From: Actinidia chinensis
Lineage: Eukaryota > Streptophyta > Magnoliopsida > Ericales > Actinidiaceae
Assembly: GCA_009663005.1 (NCBI GenBank)
Contig: CM018903.1
Span: forward strand, 15,402,734-15,447,493
DNA length: 44,760 nt
Reading direction: 5' to 3'
Below the pieces are notes generated by a model that ran no database searches, was not told the DNA's origin, and saw only the letters and a program-made list of their open reading frames with translations. Below, piece by piece: positions 12,741-24,760 of the stretch (position 1 is the stretch's first letter; each line of letters opens with the position of its first letter). Made by a program: the position numbers and the translations under genes.

Positions 12741-14700
12741 ACTGCTTTGGTAGAAAAATCCAGAAGGATAGCCTACCCAAACTTGAAACAAGGGTTCCAA
12801 GCTTGTCCAATGTAATTTTTTACAAGTTACTCGATTTAAAACGCGAGAAGGTTAGCCGAACTGGTTTGAAGCTCCGAACTGCCTTCACTGCTTTAATCCA
12901 GTTGCACTTGGTAGAAAATAAGAAGAAAAAAAGGAAAGCTAGCCCTAACCGAACGAGGGTTTCGATCTTGTCCAATGTATTTTTTTAAAGTAACTCGATT
13001 ATAAACGCGCGAGAAGGGGTTAGCCGAGCTAGGTTTGATTGTTGAAGCTCTGAACTGCCATCCAGGTTTTAATCCAGTTTTTTGTACTTGGTAGAAAAAT
13101 CGATAGGAAAGCAAGCGAACTCGACGAGGGGTTTCTGGGCTCTTGTCGAAAATAACTGTTACAAGTTAAACTCGATTAAAACGCGAGCGAGAAGGGTTTT
13201 AATGAGCATATTTTGAGCTGCGAACTGCCATTCACTGGCTAATGCAGTTGCCACTTGGTAGGGAAAAAAACAAAATCCAAGGAAAGCAAGCCGACTCGAA
13301 CGAAGGGTTTCGAAGCTTGTCCAATGCAATTTTTACAAGTTAACTACGATTAAAAATGCGAGAAGGGGTTAAAACTGAGCTGTTTGAAGCTCGAACTGCA
13401 TGCACTGGCTTATCCAGTTGACACTTAGTAGAAAAAATCGATAAGAAGCTAGCGAACTCGTAACCAAGGCGTTCGAGCTTTGTCCCAATGTAATTTTTTT
13501 TTGACCAAGTTAACCGATTAAAAGCGAGAGAGAAGGGGTTAGCCGAGCTGTTGTGAAGCTCTAAACTGCCTTCACTGGCTTTAATCCAGTGCACTTGGTA
13601 GAATAGTAGAAAAATCGATAGGAAAGCTAGCCGAACTCGAACGATGGGTCCGAGCTTGTCCATAATTTTTACAAGTTAACTCGATTATTAAAAGCAGAGA
13701 AGGGTCTAGCCGAGCAAGTTGAAGCTACGAAATACATTCACTGCGTTTAATCCAGTGCACTTGGTAGAAAATGATAAAAAAGATAGCCGAAATCGAACGA
13801 GGGTCGAGCCATGTTCCAATGTAATTTTTTACAAGTTAACTCGATAAAGCGAAGAGAGAAGGGGTTAGCCGAGAGATGATTTTAAGCTCCGAGCTGCCTT
13901 CACTGGCTTCATCCAGTTCACTGGTTAAGAAAAATCCAAGGGAAGCAAGCGAACTCGAACGAGGGTTCCGAGCTTGTCAATGTAATTTTTTACAAATAAC
14001 TCGATTAAGCTTGAGAAGCAGTTAGCCGAGCTGATGTGAAGCTCCGAACTGACATCACTAGATCTAATCCAGGTTCATTGTAGTTAGAAAAATGCCGCAG
14101 AAAAAAAGTTAGCCGAACTCGAACGAGGGTTCCGAGCCCGTCAAATGTAATTTTTTTACAAAGTTAACCTGATAACATGCGAGAAGGAGAAGAGAACGTT
14201 TTAGCCGAGCTTGGTTTTAAACTCCGAACTGCCTTCAATGGCTTAATCCAACTGCATTGTGGTAGATAAATCCAAGGGGTATTACCCAAATTGACGAGGG
14301 TTCAAAGCGGTCCAATGTAATTTTTTAAAGTACACTCGATTTAAAAAACGCGAGAAAGGGTTAGGCAACTGGTTTGAAGCTGGCCGAATGCCTTCACTGG
14401 CATTTATCCAGTTGCATTGGTAGAAAAAATCGATAGGAAAAGCTAGCGAACGCGAACGAGGGTTTTCGAGCTTTTGTCAAATGTAATTTTTTACACAAGG
14501 TAACTCGCTTATTTTAAAACGCAGAGAAGGAAGGGGTTTTAGCCGAGCTAATTTAACAGCCCGAAATGCCTTCACTGGCTTTATCCAGTTACACTTGGGT
14601 AAGAAAAATCGATAGGAAAGCTACCCGAACACGAACGAGGGTTCCGAGCTATCGAATATAGATTTTTTACAAGTTAACCGATTTAAAATGCGAGGAAGGG

Positions 14701-14735
14701 GTGGTAACTGAGAGGGGGGAAAGAGGACGGGTGGA
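14701..14735. other. G/A-rich replacement within a monomer
   Basis: Where gttaactgagcttgtttgaa would be expected, the sequence reads gtggtaactgag, then a 22-base G/A-rich stretch (agggggga, aagaggacgg, gtgg), then agccgaaccgcattgc. About 20 bases of normal unit are replaced rather than simply interrupted. Confidence 0.7.
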
Positions 14736-15874
14736 GCCGAACCGCATTGCACTGGCTTTAATCCGTTGCACTAGTAGAAAAATGATAAGAAAGCTTAGCC
14801 GAACTCGCACAAGGGTTCGAGCCGGTCTCAAGTAATTTTTACAAGTTAACTCGATTAAAACGCGAGAAGGGACGAGAGAGAAGGGTAGCGAGCTGTTTTG
14901 AAGCTCTAAATGCTCTTCACTGGCGTTTAATCCAGATGCACTTGGTAGAAAAATCGATAGGAACAGGCTTAGCCGAACGCGAAGCGAGGGTTCCGAGCTT
15001 GTCCAATGTAATTTTTACAGTAAATCGATTAAAACGCGGGAGAGAAGGGGGTTTTAGTCGGAGCGTTTTTTTTAAGCTTTTGAACTGCCTTCACTGGCTT
15101 TCATCCAGTTGCACTTGGAGAAAAATCCAAGGAAAGCAAGCCGACTCGAACGAGGGTTTCCGAGCGTTGTCCAGTTGGTAATTTTTTCAAATTTTTTAAA
15201 TAGCGATTATTAAAACTTGAGGAGAAGCGGGTTAGCCGAGATGATTTGAGCTCGAACTGCATCATTAGATATAATCAGGTTGCTTGGTTAAAAATCGAAA
15301 GGCAAAGGAGCAACTCGACACGAGGGTTCCGAGGCCCGTCCAATGTAAATTCTTGCTTACAAGTTAACTCGATTAAAATGGCACAACGGGTTCGCCGAGT
15401 GCGTTTTAATTCTGAACTGCCTTCACTGGTTTAAATCCAGACTACATTTGGTAGAAAAATCAAGGGATAGCTACCCAAACTTGAACAGGTTCAAGGCTTG
15501 TCCAATGTATTTTTACAATTAACTCGATTTAAAACGCGGGGAGAGAAAGAAAGGGTTAGAAGAGAGAGAAAGGTTAGCCGAACTGGTTTGGAAGCTCCGA
15601 ACTTTGGCCTTCACTTGCTTTAATCCAGTTGCACTTGGTAGGAAAAATCGATAGCGAAGCTAGCCGAACTCGAACGAGGGTTTCGAGCTTGTCCAATGTA
15701 ATTTTAAAGTTAAACTCGATATTAAAACGCGGGAGAAAGAAAGAAGGGGTGTTTAGCCGCCGAGAGCTAGTTTGAAGCTCAGAACTGCCTCACAGGTTTT
15801 AATCCAGTTGTACGTGGTTAGAAAAATCGATAGGAAAGCAAGCCGAACTCGAACGAGGGTTCCGAGCTTGTCGA

Positions 15875-16035
15875 AAATAATTTTTTACAAGTTAACTCGA
15901 TTAAAACGCGAGAAGGGGTTAACTGAGCATATTTGAAACTCCGAACTGCATTCACTGGCTTTAATGCAGTTGCACTTGGTAGAAAAATCCAAGGGAAAGC
16001 TAGCCGAACTCGAACGAGGGTTTCGAGCTTGTCCA
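15875..16035. repeat. Satellite monomer type I (reference copy)
   Basis: A near-clean copy with gttaactgagcatatttg and the unusual aatgcagttgcacttgg (g for c in the otherwise constant aatccagttg). It follows the A' sub-form whose end reads gcttgtcgaaaataat. Sister copies are at about 19482 and, as hybrids with H, at about 13150 and 24385. It is rare and confined to the centre of the window. Confidence 0.75.
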
Positions 16036-17192
16036 ATGTAATTTTTTAAAGTAACTCGATAAAAGCGAGAAGGGGTTAACTGAGCCCTTGTTTGAAGCTC
16101 CGAACTGCATGCACTGGCTTTAATCTAGTTGCACTTAGTAGAAAAAATCGATAAGAAAAAGTATTCGAACTCGAACAAGGGTCCGAGCTTGTCAAATGTA
16201 TTTGCTACAAGTTAACTCGACTTAAAACGCTGAGAAGGGGAGCCGAGCAAGTTGTGGAAGCTCCGAACGTATCATTGGCTTTAATCCAGTTCCACTTAGT
16301 AGAAAAATGATAAGAAAGATAGCCGAACTCGAACGAGGGTTCCGAGCCTTGTCCAATATAATTTTTTACAAGTTAACCGATTTTTAAAACCGAGAGAAGG
16401 AGGTTAGCCGAGCTGTTTGAAGCTCTAAAATGCCTTTCACTGGCTTTAATCCAGTGCCACTTGGTAGAAAAAATCGATTAGAAAGTAGCCGAACGACGAG
16501 GTTCCGAGCTTGTCAAGGTAATTTTCTACAAGTTAACTCGATTAAAAAGCGAGGAGGAGGTGGTGGATAGAAGAGGAGAAGGGGTAAGCCGAGCAAGTTT
16601 GAAGCTCCAACTGCATTCACTGGCTTTAATCCAGTTGCACTTGTTAGAAAAATGAAAGAAAGAAGCCGAACTCGAACGAGGGTCGAGCTTGTCCAATGTA
16701 AATTTTTACATAGTTACCTTGATTAAAACGCGAGAGGGGTTAGCCGAGCTATTTTCAAAGCTCCGACCTGCCTTCACTGGCTTTCATCCAGGTGCACTTG
16801 TAGAAAATCCAAAGGGAAAGGCAGCCGAACTCGAACGAGGGTAGTTCGAGCTTGCCAATGTAGTTTTTACAAATTAACTCGATTTAAAACTTGAGAAGCG
16901 GTAGCGAGCTGATTTGAAGCTACCGAATACAGTCATTAGATATAATCCAGGTTCCAACTTGTAGAAAAATCAAAGGCAAAGTTTAGCCAAATCGAACGAG
17001 GGTTCGAGCCCGTCCAATGTAAATTTTACAAGTTAACTCAATTAAAAATGGGAGAGAGAACGGTTAGCCGAGTTGGTTTTAGTTGGTTTTTTAAATTCTG
17101 AAATGCCTTCCTGGTTTTATCAACTACATTTGGTAGAAAAATCCAAGGGATAGCTACCCAAACTTGAACGAGGGTTCCAAGCTTGTCCAATG

Positions 17193-17353
17193 TAATTTTT
17201 TACAAATTAACTCGATTAAAACGCGAGAAAGGGTTAGCCGAACTGGTTTGAAGCTCCGAACTGCCTTCACTTGATTTAATCCAGTTGTACTTGGTAGAAA
17301 AATCGATAGGAAAGCTAGCCGAACTCGAACAAGTGTTCCGAGCTTGTCCAATG
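17193..17353. repeat. Satellite monomer type G1 (reference copy)
   Basis: An exactly 161-bp copy. It resembles G in gccgaactggtttgaag, but begins acgcgagaaagggttag and reads gccttcacttgatttaatc or gccttcacttgctttaatc. It follows type C in the 10-mer and 6-mer HORs, and its slot is replaced by the pair D-E in the 11-mer version at 35.7 kb. Confidence 0.85.
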
Positions 17354-17514
17354 TAATTTTTTACAAGTTAACCCGATTAAAACGCGAGAAGGGGTTAGCC
17401 GAGCTAGTTTCAAGCTCCGAACTGCCTTCACTGGCTTTAATCTAGTTGCACTTGGTAGAAAAATCGATAGGAAAGCTACCCGAACACGAACGAGTGTTCC
17501 GAGCTTATCGAATA
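17354..17514. repeat. Satellite monomer type A (reference copy)
   Basis: An exactly 161-bp copy with no obvious indels. Diagnostic words are cgagctagttt in the middle, gaaaaatcgatagg, then gctacccgaacacg and the ending gcttatcgaatataa. The last word replaces the usual gcttgtccaatg. It contains a ClaI-type ATCGAT. Type A is normally followed by type G in the HORs at 5.1-8.5 kb, 34-41 kb and 42-44.8 kb. A sub-form with cacaggtttt and ttgtactt (A') is at 8829-8988, and another with agctctaaactgcc (here A'') occurs between 13.5 and 23.7 kb. Confidence 0.9.
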
Positions 17515-17674
17515 TAATTTTTTACAAGTTAACTCGATTAAAATGCGAGAAGGGGTTAGCCGAACTGGTTTGAAGCTCCGAACTGCCTTCGCTTGCTTTA
17601 ATCCAGTTGCACTTGGTAGAAAAATCGATGGGAAAGGCTTGCCGAACTCGAACGAGGGTTCCGAGTTGTTAATT
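17515..17674. repeat. Satellite monomer type G (reference copy)
   Basis: A 160-bp copy, clean until its last 20 bases. Diagnostic words are aaaatgcgagaagggg, gccgaactggtttgaag and ctgccttcgcttgc, followed by tttaatc. It follows type A. A variant G' with cttgtttt and gctagctgaactcg is confined to the 15-mer region at 1.1-4.7 kb. Confidence 0.85.
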
Positions 17675-20600
17675 TAATTTTTTACAGTTAACTCGATTTA
17701 AAACGCGAGAGGGGTAGTCCGAGCGTTTGAAGATCGGAACTGCCTACCTTCACTGGCTTTATCCAGTTGCCACTTGGTAGAAAAATCCAAGGGAAAGCAA
17801 GCCGAATCGAACGAGGGTTCCGAGCTTGTCCAAGTAATTTTTACAAGGTTAACCGATTAAACACGAGAAGCGGTGTAGCCGAGCGATTGAGCACCGACAT
17901 GCATTTCACTAGATATAATCCAGGTTCAATTGGTAGAAAAATCCAAGGAAAGTTAGCCGAACTCGAGCGAGGGTTCCGAGCCCGTCCAATGTAATTTTTT
18001 ACAAGTTAACCCGATTAATTAAAATGCGGAGACGGGTTAGCCCCGAGTGAAGTGGTTTGAATACCGAACATGCCTTCACTGGCCTTTAATCCAAACGCAT
18101 TTGGTAGAAAAATCCAAGAGGATAGCTACCCAAAACTTGGAACAAGGGTTCCAAGCTTGGTCCCAGTAATTTTACAAGTTAACTCGATTAAAACGCGAGA
18201 AGGAAAGGGTTAGCCGAAAACTGGTTTGTTTTGAAACTGCCCGAACTGCCTTCACTTGCTTTAATCAGTGCACTGTAGAAAAATAGAAACATAGGAATGC
18301 TAGCGGAACTCGAACGAGGGTCTCGAGCTTGGCAAGTAATTTTTTAAGTTAACTCGATTAAACAGAGAAGGGTTAGCCGAGCTTTTTGAAGTTCCGAACT
18401 GCATGCAATGGCTTTAATCCAGTTGCACTAGTTAGAAAAATCGATAAGAAAGCTTAAGCCGAACTCGAACAAGGGTTTTTCGAGCTGTCCAATGTAATTT
18501 TTTACAAGTTAACTCGATTAAACGCCGAGAAGGGGGTATAGCCGAGCAAGTTTGAACTCAGAATCGCATTCACTGCTTAATCCAGTTGCCTTAGTAGAAA
18601 AATAATAAGAAAAGATAGCCAAACTCGAACGAGGGTTCCGAGCATGTCAATGTAATTTTTACAAGGTTGTTAAACCGATTAAAACGCGAGAGGGGTGGGG
18701 GTTAGCCAAGCTTGTTTTGGTGTTTTTAAGCTCGAAATGCGTCATGGCCTTTCATCCAGTTGCACTGCGTAGTAGAAAAATCCAAGGGAAAGCAGCCGAA
18801 CTCGAACGAGGGTTCCGAGCTTGTCCAAGAATTTTACAAGTAACTCGATTTAAAACACGAGAAGCGGTAGCCGAGCTTGATTAGCTGATTTGAAGAACCG
18901 AACTGCATTCACTAGATATAATCCAGGTTCACTTGGTAGAAAAATCCAAGGAAAGTTAGCCGACTCGCACGAGGGTTCCAGCCCGTCCAATATAATTTTT
19001 TACAAGTTCAACCCGATTAAAATGAATGCAGAACGGGTTAGCCGAGTTGGTTTTTAAATACCGAACTGCTTCCCTGGCTTTAAAATCCAACTGCATTTGG
19101 TAGAAAAAATCCACAAGGGATAGCTACCGCAAACTGAACAAGGGTTCCGAGCTTTCCCAATGTAATGTTTTTTACAAGTTAACTCGATAAAACGCGAGAA
19201 GGGGTTAGCCGAACTGGTTTGAAACTCCGAACTGCCCTCACTTGGCTTAACAAGTTTCACTTGGTGAAACATCGATGAAACTAGCCGAAAACTCGAACGA
19301 GGGTTTCGATCTTGTCCAATGTAATTTTTTAAAGTTAACTCGATTAAAACGCGAGAAGGGGTTAGCCGAGCTAGTTTGAAGCTCCGAACTGCCTTCACAG
19401 GTTTTAATCCAGTTGTACTTCGTAGAAAAATCGATAGGAAAGCAAGCCGAACTCGAACAAGGGTTCCGAGCTTGTCGAAAATAATTTTTTACAAGTTAAC
19501 TCGATTAAAACGCGAGAATGGGTTAACTGAGCATATTTGAAGCTCCGAACTGCATTCACTGGCTTTAATGCAGTTGCACTTGGTAGAAAAATCGATAGGA
19601 AAGCTAGCCCGAACTGAACAGGGTTCCGAGCTTGTCCAATGTATTTTTTTACAAGTTAACTCGATTAAAACGCGAGAAGGGTTAGCCGAGCTGTTTGGAG
19701 CTCTGAAGCTACTGCCTTCACTGGCTTTCATCCGTGCACTTGGTAAGAAAAATCCAAGGGAAGCAAGCCCGAACTCGAACGGGGTTCCGATCTTTTTCAC
19801 TGTAATTTTTTTACAATTAACTCGATTAAACACGAGAAAGCGGTTAGCCCGAGCTGATTTGAAGCACCGAACTGCATTCAATAGATATAATCCAGTTTCA
19901 CTTTGGTAGAAAACTCCCCCAAGGGAAGTTAAGCCGGAACTCGACTAGGTTCCGAGCCCTGTCCAATGTACTTTTTTTACAAGTTAACTCCGATTAAATG
20001 CGAGAACGGTTAGCGAGTTGGTTTTTAAATACCGAACTTGCCTTCACTGGCTTTAATCCACTGCATTTGGTAGAAAAAATCCACGGGTAGCTACCCAAAC
20101 TTGAACAAGGGCTTTCCAACTGTCCAATTTATTTTTTCAAGTTAACCTCGATTAAAACCGAGAAAGGGTTAGCCGAACTGGTGGTTTAAACTCCGACTGC
20201 CTTCACACTTCTTTAATCCCAGTTTGCACTTTGGGTAGAAAAAATTCGATAGGAAATGCTAGCCGAACTCGAACAGGGGTTCGAGCTTGTCCAATGTATT
20301 TTTTTAAGTTAACTCGATTAAACGCTAGAAGGGGTTAGCACAGCTGTTTTGAAGCTCCGACTGCATGCACCTTGCTTTAATAATCCATTTGCACTTAGTA
20401 GAAATGATAAGAAAGCTATCCGAACTCGCACAAGGGTTCGAGCCTGTCCAATGTATTTTTTACAAGTTAAACTCGATTAAACGCGAGAAGGGGTTGCCGA
20501 GCACAGTTGAAGCCCGAACTGAGCATTCAATGGCTTTATCCCGTTGCACTTCGTAGAAAAATTATAAGAAAGATATCCAAACTCGAACGAGGGTTTTCCG

Positions 20601-22936
20601 ACCTGTCCAATGTAATTTTTTACAATTAACTCGATGAAACGCAGAAGGGGTTACCAAGCTGTTTTTGTAAGCTCCGAACTGCCTTCACGGCTTTCATCCA
20701 GTTGCACTTGGTAGAAAAATCCAAGGGAAGGCCCAGCCAAACTCGAACGAGGGTTCGAGCTTGTCCAATGTACTTTTTTTTACAAATTAACTCGATTAAA
20801 ACTTGAGAAGCGGTTAGCCCAGTTGATTTTGAAGCTCCGAACTGCATTCACTAGATATAATCCAGGTTCTTGGTAGAAAATCTCCGGTGAAAAGTAGCCG
20901 AACTCGAACGGGGTTCCGCGCCCGTCCAATGTATTTTTTACAAGTTTACTCGATTAAAATGCGAGAACGGGTTTAGCCGAGCTGGTTAAACTTCCGAACA
21001 GCCTTCACTGGCTTTAATCCAACTGCATTTGGTAGAAAAATCCAAGGGGTATCTACCCAAACTTGACGAGGGTTCCAAGCTTTGTCCAATGTAATTTTTA
21101 AAAGTTAACGAACTCGATTAAAACCGCGAGAAGGGTTAGCCGAACTGGGTTTGTAAGCTCTGAACTGCCTTCACTCTGCTTTACTCAAGTTGCACTGGTA
21201 TAAAAATCGATGGAAAAGCTAGCCGAACTCGACTATGGTTCCGAGCTTGTCCAATGTAATTTTTTACAAGCTTTAACTCGATAAAAGCGAGAAGGGGTTA
21301 GCCGAGCTGTTTTTGAAGCTCTAAACTTGCCTCACTTGTGGCTTTAAATTCCAGTTGCCTTTGTAGAAAAATCGATAGGAAAGCTAGCCGAACTCGAACT
21401 AGGGTTTCCGAGCTTGTCCAATTAATTTTCTACAAGTTAACTCGATTAAAACGCAGATGGGTTTAGCCGAGCGTTTGAAGCTCCGAACTGCATTCACGAG
21501 GCTTTAATCAGTTTGAACTAGTAGAAAATTGATAAGAAAGATAGCCGAACTCGAACTAGGGGTTCCGAGCCTGTCCAATGTAATTTTTTTACAAGTTACT
21601 CGATTAAAAAAACGCGAGAAGATGTTAGCCGAGCTGTTTTTTAAGCTCCGAACTGCCTTCACTTGCTTTCATCCAGTTGCACTTGGTCGAAAATTCCAAG
21701 GGACAGCAAGCCAAACTCGAATCAGGGTTCCGAGCTTGTCCAATTTAATTTTTTACAAATTAACTTCGATTAAAACTTGAGAGAGCTGTGTAGCCGAGCT
21801 GATTGAAGCTCCGAACTGCCTTCCTAGATATAATCCAGGTTCATTGGTAGAAAAAATCCGAGGAAAAGTTAGCAGAACTCGAACGAGGTTCCGGCCCGTC
21901 CAATGTAATTTTTACAAGTTACGTCGATTAAAATGCGAGAACGGGTTAGCCCGAGCTGGTTTAAACTCCGAACAGCCTTCACTGGCTTTAATAATCCCTG
22001 CATTTGTTAGAAAAATCCAATGGGTATCTACCCAAATGTGAAACGAGGGTTCCAAGCTTGTCCATGTAATTTTTTAAAGTTAACACTCGATTAAACGCGA
22101 GAAAGGGTTAGCCCGAACTGGTTTGAAGCTCCGACTGCCTTCAATTGCTTTAATCATTGCACTTGGTAGAAAAATCGTAGAAAAGCTAGCCTAATCGAAC
22201 GAGGGTGTTCCGACTTTGTCCAATGTAATTTTTTACAAGTTTCTCGAGTAAAAACGCGAGAATGGGTTCGCCGAGCTGTTTTGAGCTCTAAACTGCCTTC
22301 ACTGGCTTTAAATCCAGTTGCCCTTGGTAAGAAAATCGATAGAAAGCTTAGCCGAACTCGACGAGGGGTTTTTCCGAGCTTGTTCCAATGTAATGTCTAC
22401 AAGGTTAACTCGATTCAAACGTGAGAAAGGGGTTAGCCGACAAGTTGAAGCTCCGAACTCTGCATTCCCTCGCTTTATCCGTTGCACTTTAGTAAAAATT
22501 GATAAAAAGATGCCGAACTCGAACGAGGGTCCGAGCCTCTCCACTATAATTTTTACCAAGTTCAACTCGATAAAACGCGGAAGATGTTAGCCGAGCTTGT
22601 TTTTAAGCTCCGAACTGCCTTCACTGGCTTTCATCCAGTTGCACTTGTTTAGAAAATCCCAGGGAAAGGCAAGCCCGAACTCGAACGAGGGTTCCGAGGC
22701 TGTCCTGTAATTTTTTTACAAATTAACTCGATTAAAACTTGAGAAGCGGTTCCCGAGCTGATTTGAAGCTCCGAACTGCATTCAACTAGATATAAATTCC
22801 AGGTTTCACTTGGTAGACAAAAATCGGGCTAGGAAAGTTCAGCCGAACTCGAACGAAGGTTTCCGATCCCTTCCCATTAATTTTTGACAAGTTCACTCGA
22901 TTAAATGCGAGGACGGGTTATCCGAGCCGTGGTTTT

Positions 22937-22977
22937 AACACTCCCAAAAAAAACTCCTAACAGCCAAAACTTACACA
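22937..22977. other. A-rich insertion in a C monomer
   Basis: After gtggttttaacactccc there are eight A, ctcctaacagcc, then aaaacttacacactgg in place of the normal gaacagccttcactgg. About 20 extra bases, partly a second copy of the aactcc-aacagcc word. No recognisable element. Confidence 0.6.
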
Positions 22978-23149
22978 CTGGCTTTAATCCAACTGCATTT
23001 GTAGAAAAATCCAAGAGTATCTACCCAAATTGAACGAGGGTTCCAAGCTTGTCCAATGTAATTTTATTAAAAGTTAACTCGATTAAAACTCGAGAAAGGT
23101 TACGCCGAACTGGTTTTGAAGCTCCGAACTGCTTCACTTGCTTTAATCC

Positions 23150-23182
23150 AAAAAAGTTTTTTTTTTTTTTTTGGCCCCCAAA
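23150..23182. repeat. Composite homopolymer insertion (A, T and C runs)
   Basis: Within aatccagttgcacttgg of a G1 unit, the sequence has six A, one G, 16 T, two G, five C and three A before acttgg resumes. Each run is an expansion of a base or pair present in the normal word, so the order of the monomer is kept. This fits pulse-repeat type read error better than biological insertion. Confidence 0.8.
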
Positions 23183-23739
23183 CTTGGTGAAAAATCGATA
23201 GGAAAGCTAGCCGAACTCGAACGATGGTTCGGAGCTTGTTCCAATGTAATTTTTTACAAGTTAACTCGATTAAAACGCGAGAGGGGTTTAGCCGAGCCTA
23301 ATTTCCAAGCTCCCCGAACTGCCTTCACTGGCTTTAATCCAGTTGCACTTGGTAAAAAAATCGATAGGAAAGCTACCCGAACACGAACGAGGGTTCCGGG
23401 CTTATCGAAAATAATTTTTTACAAGTTAACTCGATTAAAATGCGAAAGGGGTTAACTGAGCTTGTTTGAAGCTCCGAATTTGGCATGCACTGGCTTAATC
23501 CAGTTGCACTTAGTAGAAAAATCCGATAAGAAAGCTAGCCGAACTCGAACGCCTTTCCAATGTAATTTTTTACAAGTTAACTCGATTAAAATCGCGAGAG
23601 GGGTTAGCCGAGCTGTGTTTGAAAGCTCTAAAAAACTGCCTTCCCACTGGCTTTAATTCCATTTGTCACTTGGTAGAAAATCGATAGGAAAGCTAGCCGA
23701 ACTCGAACGAGGGTTTCCGAGCTTGGTTCCAATGTAATT

Positions 23740-24660
23740 TTCTACCAGTTAACCGATTAAAACGCGAGAAGGGGTTAGCCGAGGCAAGTTTGAATCTCCG
23801 AACTGCATTTACTAGATATAATCCAGGTTCACTTGGTAGAAAAATCCAAGGGAACGTTAGCCGAACTCGACGAGGTTCCGAGCCCGTTCAATGTATTTTA
23901 CAAGTTTAACCCGATAAAATGCGAGAATTGGGTTGCCGAGTTGGGTTTAAATACCGAACTGCCTTCACTCTGGCTTAAATCCAACTGCATTTGGTAGAAA
24001 AAATCGAAGGGATAGCACCCAAACTTTAACACGTTTCCGAGCTTGTCCATGTAATTTTTTACAATTTAACCTCGATTAAAACGCGAGAAAGGGTAGCCGA
24101 ACGTGGTTTGAAACCCAACTGCCCTCACTTGCTTTAATACTCAAGCCTCACTTGGTGGAAAAAATCGATAGGAAGCTAGCGAAATTCGAACGAGGGTTCG
24201 ATCTTGCAATGTAATTTTTTAAAGTTAACTCGATTAAACGCGAGAAGGGGTTAGCCGAGCTAGTTTGAAGCTCCGAACTGCCTCACAGGTTTAATCCAGT
24301 TGTAACTTCGTAGAAAAATCTATAGGAAAGCAGCCGAACTCGACGAGGGGTTTTCCGAGCTTGTCGAAAATCATTTTTTACAAGTAACTCGATTAAACGC
24401 GACGAATGGGTTAACTGAGCATATTTGAAGCTCCTAACTGCATTCACTGGGCTTTAATGCAGTGTTTGGCACTTGGTAAAAAAAATCCAAGGGAAAGCAA
24501 GCCCGAACTTGACGAGGGTTTCCGAGCTTGTCCAATGCATTTTTTACAAGTTAACTCGATTACAACACGCAGAAGCAGTTAGCCAAGCTGATTTTGAAGC
24601 TCCGAACTGTATTCACTAGATATAATCCAGGTTCACTTGGGATAAAACTCCAAAGCAAAT
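23740..24660. repeat. Hybrid monomers at the left side of the gap
   Basis: The unit from about 23740 begins like F2 (gaggcaagtttg) and ends like B (actagatataatccagg). It is followed by C, G1, A', a unit from about 24385 that begins like I (gcatatttg, aatgcag) and ends like H (ccaagggaaagcaagcc), and a B cut off by the gap. The hybrids remove two or three slots relative to the 6-mer. Confidence 0.65.
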
Positions 24661-24760
24661 NNNNNNNNNNNNNNNNNNNNNNNNNNNNNNNNNNNNNNNN
24701 NNNNNNNNNNNNNNNNNNNNNNNNNNNNNNNNNNNNNNNNNNNNNNNNNNNNNNNNNNNN
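24661..24760. other. Assembly gap, 100 N
   Basis: Exactly 100 N, the conventional length for a gap of unknown size. The sequence breaks inside a B monomer after aaaactccaaagcaaat and resumes at tcgaacgagg, about ten bases further on in monomer phase. The first bases on the right end in gccttgtcc, which is F-like, and the next unit is H. Left B and right F-H do not belong to the same monomer, so at least several units are probably missing. Confidence 0.98.

Larger units (their letters stand above)
12007..16860. repeat. Irregular monomer order without a stable HOR
   Basis: About 30 monomers. Fragments of the later 6-mer can be read: B-C-G1-A from 13.98 kb, then B-C-G1-A'-I-F-F2 from 15.18 kb. 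They are separated by extra A'', F and F2 units, and spacing between B units is 1.2 to 1.7 kb rather than constant. Many monomers here carry purine-rich insertions and larger indels than elsewhere. Type calls are therefore the least certain in the window. Confidence 0.6.
13182..17060. repeat. Cluster of purine (GA) insertions at one monomer position
   Basis: In at least 13 monomers the word cgcgagaaggggttag is lengthened with GA, GAA or GGA repeats. Examples lie near 13187, 13524, 13851, 14178, 14521, 14861, 15037, 15211, 15536, 15727, 16390, 16548 and 17047. Added length ranges from 2 to about 25 bases. All fall in the same part of the unit, just after the cgcgag word. Elsewhere in the window this word is mostly shortened, not lengthened. 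Either local microsatellite growth or a consensus artefact in one set of reads could cause this. Confidence 0.75.
16861..23739. repeat. Seven copies of a 6-mer higher-order repeat, B-C-G1-x-y-H
   Basis: B monomers start at about 16861, 17835, 18829, 19803, 20771, 21746 and 22708, spacings of 974, 994, 974, 968, 975 and 962 against an ideal 966. Slots 1-3 are constant (B-C-G1). Slots 4-5 vary between copies: A-G, F-F2, A'-I, F-F2, A''-F2, A''-F2 and A with an I/F hybrid. Slot 6 is H in the first six copies and A''-like in the seventh. The alternatives suggest that two or more 6-mer haplotypes were interleaved by unequal exchange. Confidence 0.85.

Noticed and set aside
16861..17192. Polymerase III-like promoter: B-box-like ggttcgagccc followed by a T-run
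   Set aside because: The match to the tRNA B box appears only where a base of the normal ggttccgagc has been lost. The tggctttaatcc word upstream is a poor A box. No tRNA fold could be made, so a tRNA-derived origin is not supported.
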